Shown piece after piece: positions 25,513 to 36,685 of a stretch of 64,000 nt of DNA. Below the pieces are notes generated by a model, which saw only the letters and a list, made by a program, of their open reading frames with translations, made no database searches and had not been told where the DNA came from. The stretch is from Variovorax paradoxus (GTDB lineage: Bacteria > Pseudomonadota > Gammaproteobacteria > Burkholderiales > Burkholderiaceae_C): assembly GCF_000834655.1 (NCBI RefSeq), contig NZ_JXQQ01000004.1:28380-92379 (forward strand), written 5' to 3'. The translations under genes were made by a program, and so were the position numbers. Position 1 is the stretch's first letter. Every line of letters starts with the position of its first letter.

Positions 25513-26286
25513 ATGAGTGCATTCAGCGAAGAACGCGTCCTGAGCGTCCACCACTGGACCGACCGCCTGTTCACCTTCACCACCACGCGCGACCCGGCGC
25601 TGCGTTTCTCGAACGGTCATTTCACGATGATCGGCCTGAAGGTGAACAACAAGCCCCTGCTGCGCGCCTACAGCATCGTGAGCCCGAACTACGAGGAGCA
25701 TCTCGAGTTCCTGAGCATCAAGGTGGAAGACGGCCCGCTCACCTCCAAGCTGCAGCACATCCAGGTGGGCGACACCATCATCGTGGGCCGCAAGCCCACC
25801 GGCACGCTGCTGATCGACTACACGCTGCCGGCCAAGCGCCTCTACCTGTTCGGCACCGGCACCGGCCTCGCACCGTTCATGAGCATCATCCGCGACCCGG
25901 ACACCTACGAGAAGTTCGAACAGGTCATCCTGGTGCACGGCGTGCGCCAGGTCGACGAGCTGGCGTATCACGACCTCGTGACCGATCACCTCCCCAAGCA
26001 CGAGATCCTGGGCGAGATGATCGAGAAGCAGCTGCTCTATTACCCGACAGTCACGCGCGAAGAGTTCCGCAACCAGGGCCGCATCACCGACCTGATCGAG
26101 AGCAACAAGCTCACCGACGACCTGGGCCTGCCGCCGCTCAATGTCGAGGAAGACCGCGTCATGCTGTGCGGCAGCCCTGGTCTCCTGGTAGACCTGAAGC
26201 ACATCCTGGAGAAGCGCGGCTTCAAGGAAGGCAACACCTCCACGCCCGGCGACTTCGTCGTCGAACGCGCCTTCGCGGAAAAGTAA
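25513..26286 (+). CDS. fpr: Ferredoxin--NADP(+) reductase
   Basis: This 257-residue flavoenzyme exchanges electrons between NADPH and ferredoxin. FAD-binding RAYSIVS (near residue 58) and the NADP-binding GTGTGLAPFMSI are present, and the C-terminus ends VVERAFAEK as in bacterial subclass I Fpr. The start is the ATG at 25513, which matches the usual MSAFSEERVLSVHHWTDRLF beginning. Placed opposite hnr, it could supply reduced ferredoxin for 6-hydroxynicotinate reduction. It also resembles the general housekeeping Fpr of Burkholderiales, so a dedicated role is not certain. Confidence 0.93.
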   Translation: MSAFSEERVLSVHHWTDRLFTFTTTRDPALRFSNGHFTMIGLKVNNKPLLRAYSIVSPNYEEHLEFLSIKVEDGPLTSKLQHIQVGDTIIVGRKPTGTLLIDYTLPAKRLYLFGTGTGLAPFMSIIRDPDTYEKFEQVILVHGVRQVDELAYHDLVTDHLPKHEILGEMIEKQLLYYPTVTREEFRNQGRITDLIESNKLTDDLGLPPLNVEEDRVMLCGSPGLLVDLKHILEKRGFKEGNTSTPGDFVVERAFAEK

Positions 26287-26288
26287 TG

Positions 26289-26385
26289 AGAGCCCCCCGG
26301 CTTTTCACTCGCTACGCTCGTGTAACTCCACCCCCCATGGGGGAGTCGCGGTCCGCCTTGGGGCGGCCCGGCGGCAGCCGCCACC
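26289..26385. repeat. Type C GC-rich interspersed repeat, fpr-tetR gap
   Basis: The gap contains cactcgctacgctcgtgtaa, CCCCCCATGGGGGAG and ggggcggcccggcggcagcc, the same blocks as at 44103-44205 in the other orientation. No gene is seen in it. Confidence 0.7.
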
Positions 26386-26413
26386 CTCTTCATTGCGTGC
26401 TGCAAAGCCCTCG

Positions 26414-27163
26414 ATGGAACGCAAGATAGTCACCAAGCCCCAGCGCCGCACCGGCGTGCGCGAGGCGGCCGCCCAGGCCACGCGCGACAGCATCCTGAAG
26501 TCGGCGACCAAGGTGTTCGCCAAGTACGGCTACGACGGCGGCAGCGTGGAGAAGATCTCCAAAGCGGCCAAGTCGTATGACCGGATGATCTATTACTACT
26601 TCGGCAGCAAGGAAGGCCTCTTCATCGCGGTGCTCGAGGGCATCTACCAGCGCATGGACGATGCCGAGGCTGCCATCGCGCTCGATGCGAGCCGTCCCGT
26701 GGACGCGCTCACCGAAGTCATCCGCTTCGTGCTCGGCTACTACCGCAAGAACCCCGAGTTCGTGACGCTCTTGAACACCGAGAACCTGCACAAGGGCCGG
26801 CACATCTCCAAGTCGCTCAGGGCGCGCGAGTACTCTTCGCGTGCGGTGGCGATCATTGCGGAGATTCTTGCGAGCGGCTCGTCGCAGGGCCTGTTCCGCC
26901 GGGACCTGGTGGCGCGCGACATCTACCTGCTGATCGCGTCCACCGGCTATTTCTACACCTCCAACCGGCACACGCTCACCGCCTTCCTCGGCGAGCCGCT
27001 GGAGTCGCCCGAGGCGGTCACGCACTGGGAAGACTTCGTGATCGAGACCGTGCTGCGCACCGTGCGCGCCGACGACATACAAGACAACACCCCACCCCAC
27101 GACGAGGACACCACGAAATGGCAGAAATCGCAGCCGGCGCAAAGTCGGGCAAGGTCGTCATAA
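26414..27163 (+). CDS. TetR-family transcriptional regulator
   Basis: The roughly 249-residue repressor-type protein has an N-terminal helix-turn-helix (RDSILKSATKVFAKYGYDGG, then VEKISKAAKSYDRMIYYYFG and SKEGLF). Its ligand-binding helical domain contains LGYYRKNPEFVTLLNTENLH, as in the TetR_C family. The ATG at 26414 is chosen over an upstream TTG. Its last 46 bp overlap the start of the enamidase gene, so the two are co-expressed. It is the likely local regulator of the nicotinate locus through the palindromes at 25294-25348. The inducer is unknown. Confidence 0.88.
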   Translation: MERKIVTKPQRRTGVREAAAQATRDSILKSATKVFAKYGYDGGSVEKISKAAKSYDRMIYYYFGSKEGLFIAVLEGIYQRMDDAEAAIALDASRPVDALTEVIRFVLGYYRKNPEFVTLLNTENLHKGRHISKSLRAREYSSRAVAIIAEILASGSSQGLFRRDLVARDIYLLIASTGYFYTSNRHTLTAFLGEPLESPEAVTHWEDFVIETVLRTVRADDIQDNTPPHDEDTTKWQKSQPAQSRARSS

Positions 27164-28317
27164 AGAACATCGGGCTCCTGCTCTCGGGCGACATCGACAA
27201 GCCCATCCTGGACGCCGACACCATCGTGGTGAACGACGGCCTGATCGTCGCGGTCGGCAAGGAAAAGGACTGCGACCTCGAAGGCGCGAAAACCGTCATC
27301 GACGCGAAGAAGACCTGCGTTGCACCCGGCCTCATCGACAGCCACGTGCACCCCGTGTTCGGCGACTGGACGCCGCGCCAGGGCCAGATCGGCTGGATCG
27401 ACTCCACGATGAACGGCGGCGTGACCACCATGATCTCGGCGGGCGAAGTGCACCTGCCGGGGCGCCCCAAGGACATCGTCGGCCTGAAGGCGCTGGCCAT
27501 CACCGCGCAGCGCGCCTTCGACAACTTCCGCCCCGGCGGCGTGAAGGTGCTGGCGGGCGCGCCGGTCATCGAGAAGGGCATGGTCGAGAGCGACTTCAAG
27601 GAACTCGCCGAAGCCGGCGTAGGCCTCCTGGGCGAAGTGGGCCTGGGCTCGGTGAAGGCAGGCTACGAGGCCAAGGAAATGGTGGCCTGGGCTCGCAAGT
27701 ACGGCATCCAGAGCACGATCCACACGGGCGGTCCGTCGATCCCGGGCTCGGGCCTGATCGACAAGGACGTGGTGCTCGAAGCCGACGCCGACATCATCGG
27801 CCACATCAACGGCGGCCACACCTCGCTGCCCGAGGCGCATGTGTGCGAGCTGTGCGAGAAGAGCTCGCGCGCCATCGAGATCGTGCACAACGGCAACGAG
27901 AAGGTGGCCATCGCGGCGGCCAAGGCCGCCCTCGAACTGAAGTGCCCGCACCGCGTGATCCTTGGCACCGACGGACCCGCTGGCTCGGGCGTACAGCCGC
28001 TGGGCATCCTGCGCATGGTGGCGATGCTGTCGTCCATCGCGAACATCCCGGCCGAGCTGGTGTTCTGCTTTGCCACTGGCAACACAGCGAAGATCCGCAA
28101 GCTCAACTGCGGCCTGATCGAAGTGGGCCGCGATGCCGACTTCGTCTTCATGGACCGCGCGCAGCACTCGCCCGCGCCGGGCCTGCTCGAGAGCGTGCAA
28201 CTGGGCGACATCCCGGGCGTGGGCATGGTGATGATCGACGGCATCGTGCGCTGCGGCCGTAGCCGCAACACGCCGCCCGCGACCGAAATTCCGGTCGTGG
28301 TGTCGGGCGCGCACTGA
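27118..28317 (+). CDS. ena: Enamidase (amidohydrolase superfamily)
   Basis: Enamidase hydrolyses 1,4,5,6-tetrahydro-6-oxonicotinate to 2-formylglutarate and ammonia. The 399-residue protein has the metal-binding His76-x-His78 (IDSHVHPVFGD) and ends with the family-like SRNTPPATE. VIKNIGLLLSGDIDKPILDA, NGGVTTMISAGEVHLPGRPK and EVGLGSVKAGYEAKEMVAWA closely follow the Eubacterium barkeri enzyme as I recall it. HTGGPSIPGSG and GTDGPAGSGVQPLGILR also match. It overlaps the tetR 3' end. It completes the reductive branch with hnr across the divergent promoter. Confidence 0.9.
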   Translation: MAEIAAGAKSGKVVIKNIGLLLSGDIDKPILDADTIVVNDGLIVAVGKEKDCDLEGAKTVIDAKKTCVAPGLIDSHVHPVFGDWTPRQGQIGWIDSTMNGGVTTMISAGEVHLPGRPKDIVGLKALAITAQRAFDNFRPGGVKVLAGAPVIEKGMVESDFKELAEAGVGLLGEVGLGSVKAGYEAKEMVAWARKYGIQSTIHTGGPSIPGSGLIDKDVVLEADADIIGHINGGHTSLPEAHVCELCEKSSRAIEIVHNGNEKVAIAAAKAALELKCPHRVILGTDGPAGSGVQPLGILRMVAMLSSIANIPAELVFCFATGNTAKIRKLNCGLIEVGRDADFVFMDRAQHSPAPGLLESVQLGDIPGVGMVMIDGIVRCGRSRNTPPATEIPVVVSGAH

Positions 28318-28330
28318 GGCGCGGCGCGTC

Positions 28331-28438
28331 CTCTTGCTCCTTCCCCTTCCGGGGGAAGGCTGGGATGGGGGCACGCGGCCTTCGCAAGAGCGTCGGTGCC
28401 TGACGCGCCGCATGCCCCCACCCCAAACCCTCGAGGGC
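28331..28438. repeat. Type A palindromic repeat after enamidase
   Basis: The element has the arms cttccgggggaagg and GGGATGGGGGCA, with TGCCCCCACCCC on the other side. It lies between the enamidase stop and the convergent gtrA stop. The strong fold could also end both transcripts. Confidence 0.8.
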
Positions 28439-28445
28439 CAGGCAT

Positions 28446-28835
28446 CTACTTCGCGCGAAACACCAGATAGCGCGCAGAGAGAAAGTTCACCACCAGGCCC
28501 GCGCAACTGCCCAGCGCTACGCCGGCCGCCGGCGCCCAGGCGCCCGTGACCCAATGCAGCACGAGCACATAGGCGCCGTAGTTGACGACGGCGCCGCCCA
28601 GCATCGTCACGAGATAGCCGAGGTACTCGCGCAGCACCGAAGCGTTGGCACTCCTGCCGCTGAAGGTGTAGCGGCGGTTCAGCGCCCAGGTGGCCGTTGC
28701 AGCCGCGAGAAAAGACAGCACCCGCGCGCCATACCAGCCCAGGAGCGGCGCAAGCAGGTACAGCACCACCACGTCGACCACGAAGCCTGCCGCGCCGACC
28801 ACGGCGAACGACAGGAACTCCCGCCCCAGCTTCAT
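28446..28835 (-). CDS. GtrA-family membrane protein
   Basis: This 129-residue protein has four hydrophobic segments: FLSFAVVGAAGFVVDVVVLY, ARVLSFLAAATATWALN, LGYLVTMLGGAVVNYGAYVL and PAAGVALGSCAGLVVNFL. The GtrA hallmarks NRRYTF and NFLSARYLVF are present. GtrA proteins are thought to flip or otherwise handle undecaprenyl-phosphate sugars. Its ATG overlaps the stop of the GT2 gene (ATGA), forming a compact three-gene module. Confidence 0.92.
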   Translation of the reverse strand: MKLGREFLSFAVVGAAGFVVDVVVLYLLAPLLGWYGARVLSFLAAATATWALNRRYTFSGRSANASVLREYLGYLVTMLGGAVVNYGAYVLVLHWVTGAWAPAAGVALGSCAGLVVNFLSARYLVFRAK

Positions 28836-29812
28836 CGCGAGGTGCAGTTGCGCACGCCCGGAATCGCCAGGTAACGCAGCCGCTTGGCCTCCCTGCGGCC
28901 GAGCGTCACTGCGTGCATCACCACGCCGCACACCATCGACAGCATCGCGCTCAGCATCCCGCCGGTGGCCAGCACCGCCGTGGGGAGCCGGGGCACCAGG
29001 CCGGTGTGCATGTAGGTGACGACCAGCGGAACGACCAGCGCGATCGCGCCCGCCGCGAGCAGCGCCGCGATGATCGAGAAGAACTGCAGCGGCCGTTCGC
29101 TCACGAAGAGCTTGCAGATGGTCTTGAGGATGCGCCAGCCGTCGCGGTAGGTGGAGAGCTTGCTGTGCGAGCCCTCGGGGCGCGTGCTGTAGGCGGTGCT
29201 TTCCTCGGCCCAGGGCATGCGCAGTTCCAGCGCGTGCACGGTGAGCTCGGTCTCGATCTCGAAGCCGCGCGACAGCGCCGGGAACGATTTCGCATAGCGC
29301 CGCGAGAACACGCGGTAGCCCGAGAGCATGTCGGTCAGGCCCCCGCCGAACAGCTGCACCACCGCGCCGGTGAGCATGCGATTGCCAAGGCGGTGGCCGG
29401 CGCGGTAGGTGAGCGCGTTCTGCCCGTCGTCGATGCGGTTGCCCACCACCATGTCCAGGTTGCCGTCCATCAGCCGCTGGATCAGGCGGGGCGCCGCGGC
29501 GGTGTCGTAGGTGGCGTCGCCGTCGACCATCACGTAGATGTCGGCCTCCACATCCGCGAACATGCGCCGCACCACGTTGCCCTTTCCGGGCGCCGCCACG
29601 TGCGTGACGATGGCGCCGGCCGCGCGCGCGACGGCTGCCGTGTCGTCGGTCGAGTTGTTGTCGAACACGTGGATCTCGGCATCGGCCGGCAGCGAGGCAC
29701 GAAAGCCCTCGACCACCTGGCGGATGGCCAGCGCTTCGTTGAAGCACGGAATGACCGCGGCAATGCGCGGCGCGGCGCCTGGTCGGCTCACGGTGTCGTC
29801 GGCGTCGGTCAT
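28832..29812 (-). CDS. GT2-family polyprenol-phosphate glycosyltransferase
   Basis: The roughly 326-residue product has a GT-A domain (AAVIPCFNEALAIRQVV; DIYVMVDGDATYD, with the DxD-type metal site; DMLSGYRVFSRRYAKSFPAL) followed by two C-terminal hydrophobic helices. This architecture matches DPM1/GtrB-like enzymes that load a sugar onto polyprenyl phosphate. The start is the ATG at 29812, overlapping the stop of the upstream GT39-like gene. Confidence 0.9.
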   Translation of the reverse strand: MTDADDTVSRPGAAPRIAAVIPCFNEALAIRQVVEGFRASLPADAEIHVFDNNSTDDTAAVARAAGAIVTHVAAPGKGNVVRRMFADVEADIYVMVDGDATYDTAAAPRLIQRLMDGNLDMVVGNRIDDGQNALTYRAGHRLGNRMLTGAVVQLFGGGLTDMLSGYRVFSRRYAKSFPALSRGFEIETELTVHALELRMPWAEESTAYSTRPEGSHSKLSTYRDGWRILKTICKLFVSERPLQFFSIIAALLAAGAIALVVPLVVTYMHTGLVPRLPTAVLATGGMLSAMLSMVCGVVMHAVTLGRREAKRLRYLAIPGVRNCTSR

Positions 29813-31611
29813 GGTGCGGTGGGGAGGATGCGGTAGGCCCGGCTGCCATCTTGCGCGAACAGCGGGGCGAAGTGGGTGTCGAAGCCGGCGCGGGTCGCCA
29901 GCGTCGGCGCCAGGTGGTCCGGCATCACGATGGCGGTGAAGCCCAGCTTGCCGAGCTTGCGTGCCATGTCGCCGGGTGGCAACAGCAAAAAGTCCGCATA
30001 GCGCCACGGGCCCAGCGTGTCGCCCCAGATCGGATTGGGGCCGTAGTAGATCGCCTCGTTCAGCGCGATCTGGTAGACGCGGCCGGTCGGGTGTTGGCGC
30101 AGGTAATCCATGACGGCATAGCCCGGCACGTGCTTGCGCAGGAAGGCCTCGCGCGTCTCGGGCGTGGGCGAGATCATCGCGACCTTGCCCGCGGTCTGCC
30201 GCACCGACACCGCCGCCAGCACGGCCAGCAGCAGCACGGCCACCCAGTCGCCGATGCGGGCCGCGCTGCGCCGGTTGGTGAGCTCGGGCACGCCTTCCGT
30301 CGTGGCCGCCTTCATGCCGAACAGCCGGCGCACGCCCCCCGCGATCCAGCCGAACAGCACCTGCCAGCCGATGGCCGCCGTCATCGCGAGCAGCGGGAAC
30401 GAGGCCGTCAGATACCGCGGATAGCGCGAGGTCACGACCCACACAGCCAGCGAATAGAAGCAGAACCAGCCCGCGGCTCGCACCGCGGCCGAGCGCTTCC
30501 ACAACACGCCGAAGGGCGCGAGGAACACGGACCAGATCAGCGCGTTTGGCATCTCGGCGTGGTCGCGCACGTCGGCCAGCTGCTGCACGTAATCGGCCGG
30601 AATCCATTCGCTGAAGCCGAACACGCGCGCACCGATGGGGTTGAACGGATCGCCCGTCATGACGGCGTTGCGCGCATACCAGTAGATGCACGGCACGAGG
30701 AAGCAAACGAGCGCCAGCGCCCAGGCCTTGGGCCGGCGCTCGTGCCACACCACGAAGAGCGCCACCAGCGGCATGAAGACCAGCGCCTGGTATTTCGAGC
30801 CCGCCGCCACGCCAAGGCAGAAGGCGGCCAGGCCGAGCCAGCGCATGCCGCTGTGCACCGGCTGCGACTCGCGCCACCACCACAACGACACGCAGGCCGT
30901 GAGCACGAAGAGCGCCACGCCCATGTCGATCAGCGCATTCGAGTAGTCGCCGAGCCCCAGCCAGATCGCCGCGCCGATGCAGGCGGTGAGCCGGTTGGCT
31001 TGGAGCATGCCGAGGCGGTAGATCATTACCACCGAGAGGCCGCCGGCCAGCGCGTTCAGGAAGTGCGGCAGCACGTCGTCGCCCAGCTGCAGGGCGGCGG
31101 CGTAGAGCAGGTTGTAGTTGTACGGAAACCAGGGGTAGCGAAGCCACTCGTGGATGCCGAGCGAACCCTGTTGCGCGACTTCGCGCGCATAGGGCAGGTG
31201 GTACATCAGCTCGTCGAAGGCGGCGGGTGGCGCGAGCGGGGCGACCAGTGCCGGCAGCGCGACCAGCGCCAGAGCGACCACGGCGATCCGCTCGAAGTAG
31301 GTCCACGGCGCGGCGACGGTGTTCGCGCGCAAGGCGCGCCGCTCGCGCAGCCACGACGGCAACTGCAGCGCAGCCGCGACCACGCCCGCAGCAACCACCC
31401 CCAGCGTGGCGCCCGCCTTGAACAGGCCGAAGATCGCGAGCGCCTGGAAAGCGCAGATGAAAAGGCCGACGCCGAGCGCGACCGCCACGGCAGCTTCGAG
31501 CCAGCCGTCGCGGCGCGGCGGCGGGGCCAGGCGCGCCAGCACACCGCGCCCCCACCCCCAGCAGCTGACGACGAAAACCACGAGTGCCGCGTAGTGCGCG
31601 GCTGCAAACAT
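29809..31611 (-). CDS. Multi-spanning glycosyltransferase (GT39/ArnT-like)
   Basis: The 600-residue integral membrane protein has about a dozen hydrophobic segments. The first loop carries FDELMYHLPYAREVAQQG, with the acidic catalytic-type Asp-Glu pair seen in GT-C glycosyltransferases. SRYPRYLTASFPLLAMTAA is a later segment, and a soluble C-terminal part follows. The start is the ATG at 31611; a longer upstream frame runs into metH. It would use a polyprenol-linked sugar made by the downstream GT2 protein. The acceptor is unknown. Confidence 0.8.
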   Translation of the reverse strand: MFAAAHYAALVVFVVSCWGWGRGVLARLAPPPRRDGWLEAAVAVALGVGLFICAFQALAIFGLFKAGATLGVVAAGVVAAALQLPSWLRERRALRANTVAAPWTYFERIAVVALALVALPALVAPLAPPAAFDELMYHLPYAREVAQQGSLGIHEWLRYPWFPYNYNLLYAAALQLGDDVLPHFLNALAGGLSVVMIYRLGMLQANRLTACIGAAIWLGLGDYSNALIDMGVALFVLTACVSLWWWRESQPVHSGMRWLGLAAFCLGVAAGSKYQALVFMPLVALFVVWHERRPKAWALALVCFLVPCIYWYARNAVMTGDPFNPIGARVFGFSEWIPADYVQQLADVRDHAEMPNALIWSVFLAPFGVLWKRSAAVRAAGWFCFYSLAVWVVTSRYPRYLTASFPLLAMTAAIGWQVLFGWIAGGVRRLFGMKAATTEGVPELTNRRSAARIGDWVAVLLLAVLAAVSVRQTAGKVAMISPTPETREAFLRKHVPGYAVMDYLRQHPTGRVYQIALNEAIYYGPNPIWGDTLGPWRYADFLLLPPGDMARKLGKLGFTAIVMPDHLAPTLATRAGFDTHFAPLFAQDGSRAYRILPTAP

Positions 31612-31635
31612 CAGCTTCTGAATAACAACTCCCGG

Positions 31636-31660
31636 TGCCGGTCGGCCAGGCCGGCCGGCA
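31636..31660 (-). terminator. GC hairpin after metH C-terminal gene
   Basis: TGCCGGTCGGCC and GGCCGGCCGGCA form a near-perfect inverted repeat of 12-bp arms, 4 nt beyond the metH stop on the minus strand. It is followed by ccgggagTTGTTATTC. It plausibly separates metH from the glycosyltransferase module. Termination is uncertain because the T tract is interrupted. Confidence 0.45.
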
Positions 31661-31663
31661 GGT

Positions 31664-34411
<2,748 letters not shown>

Positions 34412-34440
34412 GGGCTCACCTGCGAAAGGAACAAACAGGC

Positions 34441-34505
34441 GAGCGTCGTTTTGAGATCCCAAGCCTGACGGCCCGCCGGGCGGACCGCTGCAACGCTCCT
34501 TGGGA
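34441..34505 (-). promoter_or_regulatory. S-adenosylhomocysteine (SAH) riboswitch
   Basis: Read on the minus strand, TCCCAAG (34505-34499) pairs with CTTGGGA (34463-34457) as P1. GAGCGT (34498-34493) pairs with ACGCTC (34446-34441) as the H-type pseudoknot. Between them are GTTGCAGC, a GC-rich hairpin and GTCAGGCTTGGG, matching the conserved core of the SAH riboswitch. It lies 29 nt upstream of the metH start. Known SAH riboswitches turn on genes for SAH recycling; here homocysteine methylation would be induced when SAH accumulates. Confidence 0.92.
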
Positions 34506-34605
34506 GGGGATGCATTTTAAGGGCGTTCGCAAGGCCCCGCGGGAAAGCCCTAGTCAGGGCCCGCAGGCACCCCTCGCAGAATGCGGGCGCGCAATTCGTC
34601 GAAGA

Positions 34606-34617
34606 ACGAACGTTCGT
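34606..34617. promoter_or_regulatory. 12-bp palindrome in lipase promoter region
   Basis: ACGAACGTTCGT is a perfect palindrome, 31-42 bp upstream of the lipase start. An additional TTCGT half-site lies at about 34595-34599. The arrangement fits a repressor or TetR-type operator. No regulator is identified. Confidence 0.4.
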
Positions 34618-34647
34618 GTTTTTATTTGAAAACAAAGGAATGAACAT

Positions 34648-35685
34648 ATGCCAGGAACGAGGAATTCGAGGCTGCTGCGCCTCGCCGCCCGCCCGGTCTG
34701 CGCCGCATTGCTCTTCAGCCTGGCGGGGGCGACAACCCTGAGCCAGGCGGCCATCACCGACACCCCCACGCAGGTCCAGGCCCGGGTGACATCCAGCGAA
34801 GCGAAGACCAGGCACCCGATCGTGCTGGTGCATGGTCTCTTCGGCTTCGACAACGTGCTGGGCATCGACTACTTCTATCGCATCCCCGAGAGCCTGGCCG
34901 GCGCGGGCGCGAAGGTGTATGTGGCCCAGGTCTCGGGCGCCAACAGCTCCGAGATTCGCGGCGAGCAGCTGATCCAGGAGCTGAAGAACCTGCGGGCGCT
35001 CTCGGGCAACCCGTCGCTCAAGTTCAACCTCATCGGCCATTCGCAGGGCGCGCCCACCGCGCGCTACGTGGCGGCGGTGGAGCCGGGGCTCGTCGCCTCG
35101 GTCACCTCCGTGGGCGGGGCCAATGGCGGCTCGAAGGTGGCGGACATCCTGCGCAGGATTCCCGAAGGCAGCGCCTCCGAAGCGGTGGTCGCCGAGACGC
35201 TGCGGCTGGCGATGCTGCTCTTGGGCGCCCTCTCGGGCAAGGACCCGAGCCAGCTGCCCGAGGTGCCGCTGAACGCGCTCAATTCGCTCACCACCGTGGG
35301 CGGCGCGGCCTTCGACAAGAAGTTTCCGCAGGGCCGGCCGGCCCCGGGCTCCACGTGCGACGTGAAGAGCGGCCCGGCCGAGGCGAACGGCGTGCGCTAC
35401 TACTCGTGGTCGGGCGTGCAGCCGCTCACCAACGCGTTCGACGCGAGCGACGTGGCCATGGGCGGGCTGAGCCTCGTCGCCTTCGGGAGCGAGACCAACG
35501 ACGGCCTGTTGGCCGTGTGCTCGACCCGCCTGGGCACGCACCTGGGCGACTACCGCCAGAACCACCTGGACGAAGTCAACCAGCTTTTCGGCCTGACCTA
35601 CGCGGGCCTCTGGACGCTGTTCGAGAAGAAGCCGGTGCAGCTCTACCAGGAGCAGGCCGCGCGCTTGAAGAACGCAGGACTCTGA
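34648..35685 (+). CDS. lip: Secreted triacylglycerol lipase
   Basis: This 345-residue extracellular lipase of the Pseudomonas/Burkholderia family I has an N-terminal signal peptide (AALLFSLAGATTLSQAA), oxyanion-hole VHGLFGF (62-68) and nucleophile elbow GHSQG (130-134, Ser132). Asp285 and His306 are the likely triad partners. A predicted disulphide joins Cys237 and Cys291. The downstream foldase gene starts 19 bp after its stop. Type II secretion would be expected, but its genes are not in the window. An AAAGGA site lies 8 nt before the ATG. Confidence 0.93.
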   Translation: MPGTRNSRLLRLAARPVCAALLFSLAGATTLSQAAITDTPTQVQARVTSSEAKTRHPIVLVHGLFGFDNVLGIDYFYRIPESLAGAGAKVYVAQVSGANSSEIRGEQLIQELKNLRALSGNPSLKFNLIGHSQGAPTARYVAAVEPGLVASVTSVGGANGGSKVADILRRIPEGSASEAVVAETLRLAMLLLGALSGKDPSQLPEVPLNALNSLTTVGGAAFDKKFPQGRPAPGSTCDVKSGPAEANGVRYYSWSGVQPLTNAFDASDVAMGGLSLVAFGSETNDGLLAVCSTRLGTHLGDYRQNHLDEVNQLFGLTYAGLWTLFEKKPVQLYQEQAARLKNAGL

Positions 35686-35704
35686 CGATGCGGCGCGCTT
35701 CCTC

Positions 35705-36685
35705 ATGAAAAAGGCAAGGCCGCTGCAGCTCGGTGCGATGGCGGGCGCCGCGGCGCTCGCCATCCTTGGCGGATGGTGGCTGGTGGACGGGCTGCCGCCT
35801 GACGACACTGCGGACACCGTGGTGGCGACTTCCGCCGCCACCAGCGCGGGCAGCCCGGTACCGGCAGCGCAGCCTATCGGCGATGCGCGCCCCGCGCCCG
35901 ACGCCATGCTGAACCCGTCGCTGATCCTCGTCTTCGAGAGCGCGCTCGCCGAAGCGCAGGCCACCGGCAAGGCGGCGTTCATGGCGATGGCACCCGCCCT
36001 GCTCGCCAAGCGGTTGCCGGCCGAACTGGTCGCGCGCGCGATGGGGCTGCTGGAGCGTTACATCGACATGCAGGAGGCCATGCAGGCCCTGCCACCGCCG
36101 GACGCCAACGACCCCGCCTCGCTGCGCAAGACCATCGAGGCGCGCGCCGAGGTGCGGCGCAGGTATTTCGCGCCCGAGGAGATCGAAGGCCTCTTCGGCG
36201 ACGAGATCCGCCAGGACACCCTCATGGCCGACAAGATGGCGCTCGCCCGCGACGCCAACCTCACGCCCGAGGAGCGCACGGCCGCCGCGCAGCGCCGCGA
36301 GGAAGCCTTGCTCACGCCCGAACAGCGCGAGCAGCGCCGCGCCTTCACCGCGCAAGTCGATGTGCAGCGCCAGACCGACGCCATGGACGCGCGCGGCGCC
36401 AGCGCGCAGGAGCGCTTTGCCGAACGCAGCGCCGCCTATGGCTACGAGGCGGCCCGCCAGCTGGCCGCGCTCGATCAGGAAAACCACGACTGGAACAGCC
36501 GCCTCGATCAGTACGCCAATGCGCCGCCGGAGCAGCAGGCGCAATTGCGCGAGTCGCTCTTCAACGAGCGCGAGCGCCTCCGGCTGGCGGGCGCGCTGGC
36601 GCTGCGGGGATCACGCGCTACGCCGTCTGGGCAGAACCCATCGCCGAACGGGGCAGGCCAAACACCCGGTCGAAGCCCCAGTTGA
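35705..36685 (+). CDS. lif: Lipase-specific foldase (lipase secretion chaperone), divergent N-terminus
   Basis: This 326-residue protein has one N-terminal membrane helix (GAMAGAAALAILGGWWLVDG) and a helical periplasmic domain of the Lif type: RRRYFAPEEIEGLFGDE, LTPEERTAAAQRREEALLTP and RFAERSAAYGYEAARQLAAL. Lif anchors in the inner membrane and folds its cognate lipase. The conserved R-x-x-FDY-(F/C)-LSA-x-GE motif that normally follows the linker is not clearly present; the segment ILVFESALAEAQATG lies there instead. Its last 68 bp overlap the convergent efflux gene. Confidence 0.85.
   Translation: MKKARPLQLGAMAGAAALAILGGWWLVDGLPPDDTADTVVATSAATSAGSPVPAAQPIGDARPAPDAMLNPSLILVFESALAEAQATGKAAFMAMAPALLAKRLPAELVARAMGLLERYIDMQEAMQALPPPDANDPASLRKTIEARAEVRRRYFAPEEIEGLFGDEIRQDTLMADKMALARDANLTPEERTAAAQRREEALLTPEQREQRRAFTAQVDVQRQTDAMDARGASAQERFAERSAAYGYEAARQLAALDQENHDWNSRLDQYANAPPEQQAQLRESLFNERERLRLAGALALRGSRATPSGQNPSPNGAGQTPGRSPS

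Noticed and set aside
28320..28445. Possible CRISPR array among repeats
   Set aside because: The repeats are single palindromic elements spread across the window, with no regular spacers and no cas genes.
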